In this document: piece after piece, positions 33,722 through 42,385 of the stretch | How positions within the stretch are numbered: the first letter of the stretch is position 1 | Layout: each line of letters opens with the position of its first letter | Origin: JBCCIM01 sp045106435 | GTDB lineage: Bacteria > Bacteroidota > Rhodothermia > Rhodothermales > JAHQVL01 | Direction: 5' to 3' | NCBI GenBank assembly: GCA_045106435.1 | Contig: JBGCEN010000110.1 | Span: 1 to 54,521, forward strand | DNA length: 54,521 nt | The notes under the pieces: generated by a model | Database searches by the model: none | The model's input: the letters and a program-made list of their open reading frames with translations, nothing else | Told to the model about the DNA's origin: nothing | Program-made: the position numbers and the translations under genes

Positions 33722-34347
33722 TTCTTGTTGATTCGATTGAGAATGAACATCTCCATTTGGTCAAGTTCAGGTAATGCTACCCGATGTTTCATTGCTGCAT
33801 GTACGATGACCGCCTTCAGAATCTGGTCTTCATAAGGCACTTTGTACAAGCGTTGTCTGATCTTCATGATCCATGGGTTTAGGACTTTAGCAATAAGTCC
33901 CCAACGCATCAAAATGAAAATAACGAGTCCTGCAATCATGAGTGTGAAATACCCATTCATCGCAAACCAACTCATCCCGCTTATATACAGCACAGCCTGG
34001 ATAAGCACATTATCCAGCACATTTAAAACCGGTGTCAACGTTTGGGTTATCATAGCCGGCCCCCATATACTGAAAATGAAGTATACAAGGACACAACAAA
34101 GTAAGGTGGGGGCAATCCCAAGCGTCCACAGCAAAAAGGGGGTCATCCAAAGAACGAGTGTTTTTGGACTCCGCAGCCACAACTCAGCAAAATGTAATAA
34201 CTGGGCAATGCTCTTGTGAGTTAGTACGGGGCCGGCATATGCTTTTAGGGCTTCAACGGTTGTATGAAACCAGCTTCCAGCAGCAGTAAATATACCATTA
34301 GGCGTCTCGATGAAGGAAGCGTCTTTATCCGCAGTGGGAGCCTTCAT
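33718..34347 (-). CDS. Hypothetical integral membrane protein
   Basis: 209 residues with four or so hydrophobic helices, e.g. 'VLWMTPFLLWTLGIAPTLLCCVLVYFIFSIWGPAMI' and 'GYFTLMIAGLVIFILMRWGLIAKVL'. The C-terminus is basic and cytoplasmic-looking (MKIRQRLYKVPYEDQILKAVIVHAA...). No motif is recognised. Its stop overlaps the start of the histidine phosphatase by four bases, so both are probably made together. Function unknown. Confidence 0.75.
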   Translation of the reverse strand: MKAPTADKDASFIETPNGIFTAAGSWFHTTVEALKAYAGPVLTHKSIAQLLHFAELWLRSPKTLVLWMTPFLLWTLGIAPTLLCCVLVYFIFSIWGPAMITQTLTPVLNVLDNVLIQAVLYISGMSWFAMNGYFTLMIAGLVIFILMRWGLIAKVLNPWIMKIRQRLYKVPYEDQILKAVIVHAAMKHRVALPELDQMEMFILNRINKK

Positions 34348-34648
34348 AAGTAAAACAGCGGTAGCCGGGGGTAACTTATCTCAGTATCTCGATGTAGATC
34401 CAGGATAGACAATGCGCCTATCGGTAAGCATAACCAATTTGATCGTTGACGCAGGGAATTCTTGCAAGCAAATACCCTGGATATCGATCAATTGCTGCTG
34501 GCTAAACGTAACGATATCCAACGATCAATAGTTTCAATAATTATTGAAAGTTTAAGTTAGCCGTGCACACGACGCTAAGAACGGGGTTTCACGTACAATT
34601 AACCACATACAGCGGCACAAAACCGCACATGAACTTATCCAACCCCCG
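34348..34648. other. 301-base intergenic region with an 18-bp palindrome
   Basis: Between the DUF4230 gene and the membrane-protein gene. It holds 'GGATATCGATC' near 34480 and 'CGATATCC' near 34512 as an inverted pair, and the perfect palindrome listed separately at 34532-34549. A plus-strand frame at 34563 has no support. Confidence 0.4.
34532..34549. promoter_or_regulatory. Perfect 18-bp palindrome
   Basis: TTTCAATAATTATTGAAA is self-complementary with no spacer. It lies about 185 bases upstream of the membrane-protein start and about 100 bases after the DUF4230 stop (both minus strand). It could be an operator or the stem of a small hairpin; no known consensus is matched. Confidence 0.4.
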
Positions 34649-35326
34649 TTATCCCGTGGGCCCGTATAGCGGGAGGCCTTTTCTGAATCGAATGGTTGGG
34701 TTTCCAACGCCTGCTGCCTCTAGCGCTGGTACCAACAAGCGCGACAACGCAGCTTCAGTGTTATAAGCCGGCTGCATAGATGTTCGTAAATGGCTCACTG
34801 CTTCTGCTTCCAGTGCATCTTTAGCTACGGTCATTGCCTTTTGCTCTACCGCCTGGCCACTCCAAGAATGTAGCCTCGCCCACCCCACATCCGTTTGAAC
34901 CTGCATGTTCGCCAGATCGGGCTCAACAGAATCCACCTCCAGCTCTGACATGGTAATAACAACGACATTATTAGGCTCAAACGAAATCGATGCAGCATCA
35001 ATTTTTGCCAGATCAACCCCATAAGAAACCCGCCCGGGCAACCTCACCTTCGATCTGGTGGTACCCAACGAAATAGATTTGTCAAAATATTCGGGAAACA
35101 GATACTTGGTGTTTTCTTGCGTTATGTCGGCAGATACATCAAGATATCCAGAAACGAGAAATGCTGCCGCCTGCTCACGGTGCAGCTTTGAAATGATAAT
35201 CTGTTTAACATCTTCTTGCGTGATCTGAACATCAGGCAAAGAAGGCATGGATACTTGCGGCGGGGACAAATACATACCAACTGCCAAAGCACCAAGTATC
35301 ATTATAATTAGGAAAATGCCTCTCAT
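34649..35326 (-). CDS. DUF4230 domain-containing membrane-anchored protein
   Basis: 225 residues. An N-terminal helix (MRGIFLIIMILGALAVGMYL) anchors an extracytoplasmic domain. The pattern 'ITQEDVKQIIISKLHREQAAAFLVSGYLDVSADI...' followed by 'LPGRVSYGVDLAKIDAASISFEPNNVVVITMSELEVDSVEPDL' is typical of DUF4230, whose members are described only by sequence. Its neighbour YbbR (35432-36445) is also a single-pass anchored protein on the same strand, 105 bases upstream. Confidence 0.8.
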   Translation of the reverse strand: MRGIFLIIMILGALAVGMYLSPPQVSMPSLPDVQITQEDVKQIIISKLHREQAAAFLVSGYLDVSADITQENTKYLFPEYFDKSISLGTTRSKVRLPGRVSYGVDLAKIDAASISFEPNNVVVITMSELEVDSVEPDLANMQVQTDVGWARLHSWSGQAVEQKAMTVAKDALEAEAVSHLRTSMQPAYNTEAALSRLLVPALEAAGVGNPTIRFRKGLPLYGPTG

Positions 35327-35431
35327 AACATGGTCGCTATTTTACCAAAATCACTGGATTAACCAGAAATCCGGTTTCCTGATGGGGATAGTAGATGTAT
35401 TTACTATGTCAGACAGCGCTACGAAGTTGCA

Positions 35432-36445
35432 CTATTCATCAATAAGTACATCATAATACCGCAATTTCGTGGGCGACATAATTACATCTCGAAGCCAAAT
35501 ACCTTGCGGTAAAACCAGCACGGGTTCGATAAATCCAGTTGTATCATCTCGCAAGGCATCGTATGAAACAGAAGCCAGAAAATCGCTCGCTTCCTGAGCC
35601 ATTTGATACTGAGACAAAGGTACTCTGAACTTTACTTCAATAATCGGAGGATCAAGTGTCAAGGTCTCCAGCATGGAAGGGACATCTTTCAGATGCACAT
35701 CGAGTTCGCGGCTCCCCTCTGTAAATTGGGCTGTAACAACAGACAATCTGGTTTCAGTTATTCCCAGAGAAACGAGCCCTTCCAATGTGTCTGCTAACTG
35801 CACCAAAACGTCAAGCGTATCTTTCACATCGTCTTTAACAAAAAACGCTGTTGGCCAATGCTTAATTTCATTAAGGATAGATATAGCCCCCGATATCTCC
35901 ACAGAATCAGGAGATACTGAAATATCTTGTACCACATCATGCGTTGCCGGCCAGGAGATCTCTGCGCGGGGTAAAATGGGGATTCTCTTGGTTTGCCGCT
36001 CTTCCTTGTTCAATACCAAAAAATCTGGTATTGTCCGTTCAACACTGATATTTTGAGGAAGCCGGCGCTCTACTGCATCCTGAATGTTTAACTGCGATTG
36101 CTTTGCGTCAATTACAATACTTGGTGGATTGTAATACAATTGCATGAGTTGCAGGCCATCAGCCTCCACTATCACACGCACATCAGGAGGAGGAAGCGTT
36201 ACAAAAGCTTCTTCCTCGCCTAAATTCTCAACACGTGTAGATATGTTGAAAGACTTGGTATAACTCTCACTCATCGAGCTAAAAAACCACAACAGCACAG
36301 AAAACACAATACACATGCTGATGACGAACCCTCGATGCTCCGGTTGCTCTCTCTCTTCTAACGTGCCTTTTTTCGACATAGAAAAGAGTTTATTCAGGCG
36401 CTCCCAAAAAACAGATCCGTATGTCGCTCTCTCAGATTTAGCCAC
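35432..36445 (-). CDS. YbbR-like domain protein
   Basis: 337 residues. A cytoplasmic N-tail (about 40), a membrane helix 'FVISMCIVFSVLLWFFSSM' (40-58), then tandem YbbR modules: 'STRVENLGEEEAFVTLPPPDVRVIVEADGLQL', 'VSPDSVEISGAISILNEIKHWPTAFF', 'LDVHLKDVPSMLETLTLDPPIIEVKFRVPL'. In Firmicutes the YbbR protein CdaR regulates the diadenylate cyclase CdaA. No cyclase gene lies next to it here, so that link is not shown. Confidence 0.85.
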   Translation of the reverse strand: MAKSERATYGSVFWERLNKLFSMSKKGTLEEREQPEHRGFVISMCIVFSVLLWFFSSMSESYTKSFNISTRVENLGEEEAFVTLPPPDVRVIVEADGLQLMQLYYNPPSIVIDAKQSQLNIQDAVERRLPQNISVERTIPDFLVLNKEERQTKRIPILPRAEISWPATHDVVQDISVSPDSVEISGAISILNEIKHWPTAFFVKDDVKDTLDVLVQLADTLEGLVSLGITETRLSVVTAQFTEGSRELDVHLKDVPSMLETLTLDPPIIEVKFRVPLSQYQMAQEASDFLASVSYDALRDDTTGFIEPVLVLPQGIWLRDVIMSPTKLRYYDVLIDE

Positions 36446-36560
36446 TTACTTGGAAGTTATCATTTATGGGATGAAGACGAAGATTAAGGGGTGTCGCATG
36501 ATGCTCGGACAATAAACTGTGGAGACCTGGTGATACTGTTTGTACATATACCCATCAAGC

Positions 36561-38045
36561 TTAAGTTGGGGTCCTCTTTATTTTTTGCATCAAAAACTGC
36601 CAGCCTAACGCAATTTCATCCCGCCGGTATATTTTAAATATATATAAAAGCGGAAAGTACGCGAGAACCAGCAAAATTCGTGCACCTATGCGCGGTAATG
36701 TATCCCACTCTTGCGTGGTTAAGCCGGCCAGGAATAACAACGTAATCATAGATACCACGAGGAAAAAAGTAGACCACTTATATTTTATATGGATTTCCTG
36801 CTTTGCTTTGCGGCTCGCAAGAAATACCAGAATCCCATAGGCCAATACCGTAGCGATTGCGGCACCAAACGCTTCGTAATAAGGAATCAAGATCAAATTG
36901 AATACGATGTTCAATCCCGCAGCCATAATAACCATCCAGGATATCAACTGTGTTTTTGCTGCTGCCAGAAATACATTGTTGATTACGATAAAGACCCCGT
37001 AGATCATTGCCCCCAACGCAAGAGGAAATACCAGGATCGCACTACTCAAATAAAACTCGTCTACCCCAACACGGCTCAATGCAGCGGTTAGATCGAAGGC
37101 AAACAAAGATATGCAAAGCACTGCCCATGCAGACCAAATCGAGAAATGTCTAAATGCGCGTCGGTGCAGACTAAAATCACCACTTCCAAGTGTCTTAAGG
37201 CCAAGTATGGTAAATGCCAGTTGAAAGCTTTGAACCAGAAACAGATTAAGCACGCCACTTAATCGGGCGGCCCACTCATATTTCCCGATCACTTCGTTCG
37301 TGGTCAGTTCTTTCAGGATAAAGCGATCACCAGCATTCAGCACCAGGCCGGCCAGGCCCATAAAAATAAGCGGGCCTCCGTAAGTCAGTACGGGCTTTAA
37401 CAACTGCCAGTCGAATTGCCATTTCACCACGAATGCAAGCGAAACGAGCAAGACAACGACCTGTACGCCTGCTGCAAGCGCATAGGCCATATAAATGCCT
37501 TCGACGCCAAGTAACTGCTGGGCGAGAAAAGTGTATATCCCGCCAATCAGGATGACCATTTCAAGTACAACAGCTATGACATATATGCCGGCGCGTTCTT
37601 GTATCCGAAGCAACATCATGGGAACGGATGCCACAACTTTACAGCCTACATAAATGCCCAGAAACTGTATAACCCTTTGTTGTCCTACATCTTCAAGAAA
37701 ATATCCTGCTAACTGGCCGGCAAGACCCCAGATCACAAGGGCAAAAATCAGTGCCAGGAAAATGGTGGCAACTACTGCAGTAAAAGGAAGCGCATCCTGC
37801 TCTTTTGCTTTCTCTTCTTTTCCAACATACCGCAGCATACCGGTTCCTAATCCGAGACCAACTGAAATAATGCAGATCTGCGCAAATACGTAAAGAACAG
37901 CAAATTGGCCGTAGGCTTCTACCGTGAGAATCGTTGAATTGAGATAGAGCGGTGCAAGAATGAGCCCACTCAGCTTAATCGCGACATTGCCCAGCGCATA
38001 GAGCCCGCTCTGTTTAATGAGATTTAAAAAGGATCTATTCCCCAT
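36561..38045 (-). CDS. Oligosaccharide flippase / polysaccharide biosynthesis protein (MATE-like)
   Basis: 494 residues from the ATG 38043-38045 (MGNRSFLNLIKQSGLYALGNVAIKLSGLIL), with about 12-14 membrane helices. The opening 'QSGLYALGNVAIKLSGLILAPLYLN' is the usual Wzx-type N-terminus. The family flips lipid-linked saccharides for capsule, O-antigen or teichoic polymers across the inner membrane. A longer frame starting at 38096 adds 17 polar residues and is less likely. WecB, a glycosyltransferase and YfhO nearby support a role in surface saccharide synthesis. Confidence 0.88.
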   Translation of the reverse strand: MGNRSFLNLIKQSGLYALGNVAIKLSGLILAPLYLNSTILTVEAYGQFAVLYVFAQICIISVGLGLGTGMLRYVGKEEKAKEQDALPFTAVVATIFLALIFALVIWGLAGQLAGYFLEDVGQQRVIQFLGIYVGCKVVASVPMMLLRIQERAGIYVIAVVLEMVILIGGIYTFLAQQLLGVEGIYMAYALAAGVQVVVLLVSLAFVVKWQFDWQLLKPVLTYGGPLIFMGLAGLVLNAGDRFILKELTTNEVIGKYEWAARLSGVLNLFLVQSFQLAFTILGLKTLGSGDFSLHRRAFRHFSIWSAWAVLCISLFAFDLTAALSRVGVDEFYLSSAILVFPLALGAMIYGVFIVINNVFLAAAKTQLISWMVIMAAGLNIVFNLILIPYYEAFGAAIATVLAYGILVFLASRKAKQEIHIKYKWSTFFLVVSMITLLFLAGLTTQEWDTLPRIGARILLVLAYFPLLYIFKIYRRDEIALGWQFLMQKIKRTPT

Positions 38046-38192
38046 GCTCTTTTTTGCGCTCACTGCTATATAATATTGTGGCTCTGAGTAACGCACCTAA
38101 AGGTTTTTTGTACCGGTTCTCGCTCATAGTATTAAATTTTTTTATTATACAGTTGAACAGAGACTCCCACACCGGCAGAAGAGAAACACAAT

Positions 38193-39845
38193 ATGTCACA
38201 GTTACCCAGGATTATAAAGACCTTCGTTCTTTTAACATTCCTATTTGTGTGTACAATAGCTCCCGCAGAACAGGTCCAAGCAGAACACCTGTCCTCCCTA
38301 TCGGATGCCAGTGACTTTTCCAGTCATTCGTTAAATTTATTTCAGGAAGCAGAGGAAGAAAGTAATGCTCCGTTGTTGTCTAAATTATTAAACATTGATG
38401 CGGACAATCCGCCAGATTTCCTCGTTTTCATTGGCCGTTTCCATCCCTTGCTTGTCCATCTCCCGATTAGCTTCTTGCTGCTAGGCGGGTTACTGGAAGT
38501 ATTATCGCGGATGAAAAGGTATTCAGAATTACGGCCCTCCGTTTCTTTCGTCTTGTTTCTTGGTGCACTAAGCGCAGTATTTGCGGTAATAGTCGGTCTG
38601 CTTTTGTCTATTACAGGAGACTATGGTGGAGACGATCTCTGGTGGCATAAATGGATGGGTATTGGAGTCGCTGTCACAGCAGTTGCTGCATATTGGCTTA
38701 AAAAGAGATCCATAAAAACAGAAGACATTAATGTCAGACGTGCCTATGCAGGTGTTCTTGCAACTTCTGCAGCCATGCTGGTTGTTGCAAGCCATTTTGG
38801 TGGCTCTCTAACACACGGATCTGATTACCTGACAAGCTACATGCCCGAGCCTTTCCGCTCTATTGCCGGCATCCCCCCTCGTGATGAAGTTAAGCCCATC
38901 GTATTGGAGAATGTAGACGAAGCACAGGTATTCAGTGACATCATCCACCCAATTCTGGATGCGCGCTGCGCGAGTTGTCATAATCCCAAAAAGAAAAAAG
39001 GAGACCTCATTCTAACCACTGAATCAGATATCCTTGCCGGCGGTGAAAGCGGTGAAGTGTTCATCTCTGGCAATGCAGATGACAGCGAACTCTACCGACG
39101 CTTGATCTTGGATGAGGATCATGATGATCATATGCCGCCCAGCGGACGCAAGCCGCTATCAAACGATCATATCAATCTGATTGGTTGGTGGATTTCAGAA
39201 GGTGCGCCGTTTGACGCGTCTACAGTAGCACAGGTTGGCACGAGCGACGAAGTAAGAGACATCCTTGACCGGATGGCCTCAGAGGCGCAGGCAGCAGCAT
39301 TTGCGGTGCAAGTACCGCCGGCAGATGAAGATGCCCTGCAAGCCCTTTCTGCGCTAGGTGTCCTCGTCATGCCCCTTTCGCAAGAAACCAATCTCCTTCA
39401 GGCTACATTCCTCAATGTGTCAGACGAGTTTAGCGATGACGACTTGCAATTACTTGCACCGGTTTCCGAACAGATTGCCTGGCTAAATCTTGGCAGATCA
39501 TCGGTTACGGATGCCGGCATGACCCATCTAAAATCTTTGAAAAATCTTTCCAAACTCCATCTGGAAAAAACTGCAGTAACAGATGATGGTCTGGCTCATT
39601 TAAGTAACCTGGAGCGTCTGGAGTATTTAAACCTCTACGGAACGGCGGTGTCAGATAACGGACTTGAACATTTAAAAACGCTGACAAACCTGAGCGCGCT
39701 TTACCTTTGGCAATCTAGTGCAACCAAGGCCGGCGCGGAGAAATTACAAGCTGCTATTCCAGGTCTTGATATTAACCTGGGATATGAGTTCACCTCTACG
39801 GAAGAGGCTGAAGAAGCAGCAAGTGATACACAGAGCCTGGACTAA
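38193..39845 (+). CDS. DUF2231–cytochrome c–leucine-rich-repeat fusion protein
   Basis: 550 residues. A signal sequence (FVLLTFLFVCTIAPAEQ) is followed by a membrane block with four helices (about 77-215) of DUF2231 type, 'FLVFIGRFHPLLVHLPISFLLLGGLLEVLSR', where His residues may ligate haem. Then a planctomycete-type cytochrome c domain with C259-A-S-C262-H263 and 'DHDDHMPPSGRKPLSNDHINLIGWWI' carrying the distal Met. The C-terminal part (about 385-530) has several leucine-rich repeats: 'NLSKLHLEKTAVTDDGLAHLSNL', 'YLNLYGTAVSDNGLEHL'. A membrane-anchored electron-transfer protein with a protein-binding tail is the inference. Confidence 0.85.
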   Translation: MSQLPRIIKTFVLLTFLFVCTIAPAEQVQAEHLSSLSDASDFSSHSLNLFQEAEEESNAPLLSKLLNIDADNPPDFLVFIGRFHPLLVHLPISFLLLGGLLEVLSRMKRYSELRPSVSFVLFLGALSAVFAVIVGLLLSITGDYGGDDLWWHKWMGIGVAVTAVAAYWLKKRSIKTEDINVRRAYAGVLATSAAMLVVASHFGGSLTHGSDYLTSYMPEPFRSIAGIPPRDEVKPIVLENVDEAQVFSDIIHPILDARCASCHNPKKKKGDLILTTESDILAGGESGEVFISGNADDSELYRRLILDEDHDDHMPPSGRKPLSNDHINLIGWWISEGAPFDASTVAQVGTSDEVRDILDRMASEAQAAAFAVQVPPADEDALQALSALGVLVMPLSQETNLLQATFLNVSDEFSDDDLQLLAPVSEQIAWLNLGRSSVTDAGMTHLKSLKNLSKLHLEKTAVTDDGLAHLSNLERLEYLNLYGTAVSDNGLEHLKTLTNLSALYLWQSSATKAGAEKLQAAIPGLDINLGYEFTSTEEAEEAASDTQSLD

Positions 39846-39855
39846 GGTCGTTTTT

Positions 39856-39905
39856 AGGGTTCTGTGTGTTCAGGGTTCTGTGTTCAAGGTTCGGTGTTCA
39901 AGGTT
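39856..39905. repeat. Short imperfect tandem repeat after the cytochrome gene
   Basis: Units AGGGTTCTGTGTGTTC (39856-39871), AGGGTTCTGTGTTCA (39872-39886), AGGTTCGGTGTTCA (39887-39900) and a partial AGGTT follow. It sits between the cytochrome stop and the convergent wecB end. Related to 'GGGTTCTGGGTTCTGG' at 2554-2569. Confidence 0.75.
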
Positions 39906-39966
39906 ATTGCACGCAAAAAACTGTACAGGCATGTCTTCCGTCCATTATAATTTCGGAAATCGCAAG

Positions 39967-41055
39967 CTATTGATTCTTTTCAATAAGCTTCCTTGCGATA
40001 TAGGTAGAGGCTGTACCTCCTTCGAGCGGTAGACCGAACATTTTCTGGCCGGCATTCTCTGCAGGAATATTTTGCACAGCTGAGAAGATTGCATCTTGAT
40101 CAGCATCAACCAATTGATTCCAACCATCGTTCAGGGTTTCAATCCATTCTGTTTCGCCCCTTACCGTCACACAGGGTTTCTGCAACCAAAACGCTTCTTT
40201 TTGTAATCCGCCAGAATCTGTTACCACAGCCTTTGCATTTTTGACAAGCCGCAACATCTGCAAATATCCTACGGGTTCGCAGATTTCAATATTGTTGGGA
40301 ATAGTTTCTCCTTCAAGCTTCGCTTTGGTACGTGGATGAAGCGGCAATATGACAGGCAGAGACAACTTGCTTAGGCCGAGCAAAATCTCTCTTAACTTGT
40401 GTTTGTCGTCGGTGTTAGATGCTCGATGAATGGTGGCCAGATAATAACCGGCCGCATCGAGTACACTGAGCTCAGCCGATGACAGCTTCTGTTCAGATGT
40501 TTTCCCCTCTGCTAATTGCGAGAAATGCAGTGTGGCATCATACATGACATCACCAGAGAAATAAATGCCGTTTGATATGCCTTCGCTGTCCAGGTTTGTT
40601 ATGGCCGTTTCAGTAGGACAAAAGAGCGCCTCGGATAGATGATCGGTAACAACCCGGTTGATCTCTTCTGGCATTTTCCTGTTAAATGAACGCAAGCCGG
40701 CTTCTACGTGCGCGATTGGTATATTCAACTTTGCGGCAACAAGAGCGCCGGCTAGTGTGGTGTTGGTGTCTCCATATACCAGAACCCAATCGACCTGCTT
40801 CAATCCGTTCAGGAAAGACTCAAACCGCTCCATCACCTGTCCCGTCTGGACTGCATGAGAACCAGACCCCACCTTCAGATTAACCATGGGCTTGGGAATT
40901 CCCAGTTCATCGAAAAAGATCTGACTTACCTGCTTGTCATAATGCTGTCCTGAATGCACAATGATCTCTTCGACGCCTTCCTCTGCAAATGCCCGACTCA
41001 CCATTGATGCTTTAATAAACTGAGGTCGAGCCCCAACCAGCGTTACTACTTTCAT
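39967..41055 (-). CDS. wecB: UDP-N-acetylglucosamine 2-epimerase (non-hydrolysing), WecB
   Basis: WecB interconverts UDP-GlcNAc and UDP-ManNAc in the cytosol, feeding enterobacterial-common-antigen-like or capsule polymers. 362 residues, normal length. 'MKVVTLVGARPQFIKASMVSRAF' is the UDP-binding N-terminus; 'IVHSGQHYDKQVSQIFFDELGIP', 'VEAGLRSFNRKMPEEINRVVTDHLSE' and 'TDSGGLQKEAFWLQKPCVTVRGETEW' are the active-site signatures. It lies two bases after the upstream glycosyltransferase stop, so the two are one transcript. Confidence 0.97.
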   Translation of the reverse strand: MKVVTLVGARPQFIKASMVSRAFAEEGVEEIIVHSGQHYDKQVSQIFFDELGIPKPMVNLKVGSGSHAVQTGQVMERFESFLNGLKQVDWVLVYGDTNTTLAGALVAAKLNIPIAHVEAGLRSFNRKMPEEINRVVTDHLSEALFCPTETAITNLDSEGISNGIYFSGDVMYDATLHFSQLAEGKTSEQKLSSAELSVLDAAGYYLATIHRASNTDDKHKLREILLGLSKLSLPVILPLHPRTKAKLEGETIPNNIEICEPVGYLQMLRLVKNAKAVVTDSGGLQKEAFWLQKPCVTVRGETEWIETLNDGWNQLVDADQDAIFSAVQNIPAENAGQKMFGLPLEGGTASTYIARKLIEKNQ

Positions 41056-41057
41056 TT

Positions 41058-42371
41058 CTACTTCCTCGTTACAAGCTCATCCAGTAATTTTGCCAATTGT
41101 GCAGTTTGTCCTTGACGACTGTACGCTGCAATGGCTGCTGCATCTACCTCAAGAAACGTCTCGTTCTTTTCCCACGCATTGTAAAGTGCGTGCAGGTAAA
41201 GAGACATGGCGTCATCATTTTCATAATCAATCATTTTGCCAGCCATGGTTTCATCTATGATGTTGGCCGCATCTCCATCACTTGGACCAATCCCGATTAT
41301 GGGTTTACCGGCAGCAAGGTATTCGAATAACTTACCCGTTACAATACCTTTCGCTGAAAACACTCTATTGATAGGTAACAACAGCGCCCCGCTTACCTTC
41401 ATATACCCTACGGCCTCATGATGCGGACAATAAGGTACTTGCTCAACGAGACGGTCCAATCCTGCCGAGGTCAATGATTGCATGACACTTGCATCTACAT
41501 TCCCTACAAGCCTGATTTTAAGCTTTGGAAATTGGCCTGTATCAATTCCCTTAGCCAGCACGCGCCATAATACTTCCGGATTCCTGGCCGCATTCATGTT
41601 ACCTACGTGGGATACATAAAAGAAGTCTGGCCGGCGCTCCGTCTTTGTTTGAAAGTCAGCGCCATCAAATCCGTTGTAAATGGTAGCGCAAGTTGTATTT
41701 GTCTTTGCAGCGAACTTTCGTTCTATGGCAGGGCTAACGGTCAATACAACAGAAGATTCATCCAGCACAGATTGCTCTAGCGATGCATTTATTCGCTTCG
41801 CAAATCCAGTCATGGGGAGTTCTTCTAAAAAATCGATATCAACCCACGGATCTCGAAAATCAGCAATCCAGGGTAATCCATATCGCCTCGAAAGTGAACG
41901 GCCAATCAGATGTGTTGAATGTGGTGGTCCGGTCGTAAATACAGCATCAATTTGTTCATTCTCGATGAGTTTTCGCGCTTGTTTTAAAGCATAATAATAC
42001 CAGCCCACGCGAGCATCGGGTATAAAAACATTTGCACGAAGCCAGCGGGCAAAGCGTTCACGCAGGGTAATAGGCTTATCAGATAGAAAACCTACCGAAA
42101 CGGCAGAATCTTTCGAGGTCTGTGTAAATCCTGCATAGAGATTGTAAGGGTCCCAGGAATCGGTTTTATATACCGGTACTTCTGCCGGCACGTCGGCCAT
42201 CATTTCTGGATCAAGATTCGGATAAGCAGCACTTTCTGGATCTACTGTAACAACTACAGGCTGCCAGCCAGATGCCGGCAGGTACTTAACAAATTTCAAT
42301 GCGCGTTGAACACCAGATCCCCCTGATGGAGGGAAATAGTAGGCAATTACTAATACGCGACGGTTGCTCAA
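41058..42371 (-). CDS. Glycosyltransferase (GT4-like)
   Basis: 437 residues, GT-B fold. The N-terminal donor/acceptor loop is 'VLVIAYYFPPSGGSGVQRALKFVKYLP', then 'WIADFRDPWVDIDFLEE', then the C-terminal sugar-binding half with 'NRVFSAKGIVTGKLFEYLAAGKPIIGIG' (the E...GxP pattern of GT4). 'YYFPPSGG' followed by a long insert is typical of the exopolysaccharide group. The sugar donor is not determinable. Coupled with wecB downstream and 14 bases after the YfhO gene upstream. Confidence 0.88.
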   Translation of the reverse strand: MSNRRVLVIAYYFPPSGGSGVQRALKFVKYLPASGWQPVVVTVDPESAAYPNLDPEMMADVPAEVPVYKTDSWDPYNLYAGFTQTSKDSAVSVGFLSDKPITLRERFARWLRANVFIPDARVGWYYYALKQARKLIENEQIDAVFTTGPPHSTHLIGRSLSRRYGLPWIADFRDPWVDIDFLEELPMTGFAKRINASLEQSVLDESSVVLTVSPAIERKFAAKTNTTCATIYNGFDGADFQTKTERRPDFFYVSHVGNMNAARNPEVLWRVLAKGIDTGQFPKLKIRLVGNVDASVMQSLTSAGLDRLVEQVPYCPHHEAVGYMKVSGALLLPINRVFSAKGIVTGKLFEYLAAGKPIIGIGPSDGDAANIIDETMAGKMIDYENDDAMSLYLHALYNAWEKNETFLEVDAAAIAAYSRQGQTAQLAKLLDELVTRK

Positions 42372-42385
42372 TCCTCACACCTGCC

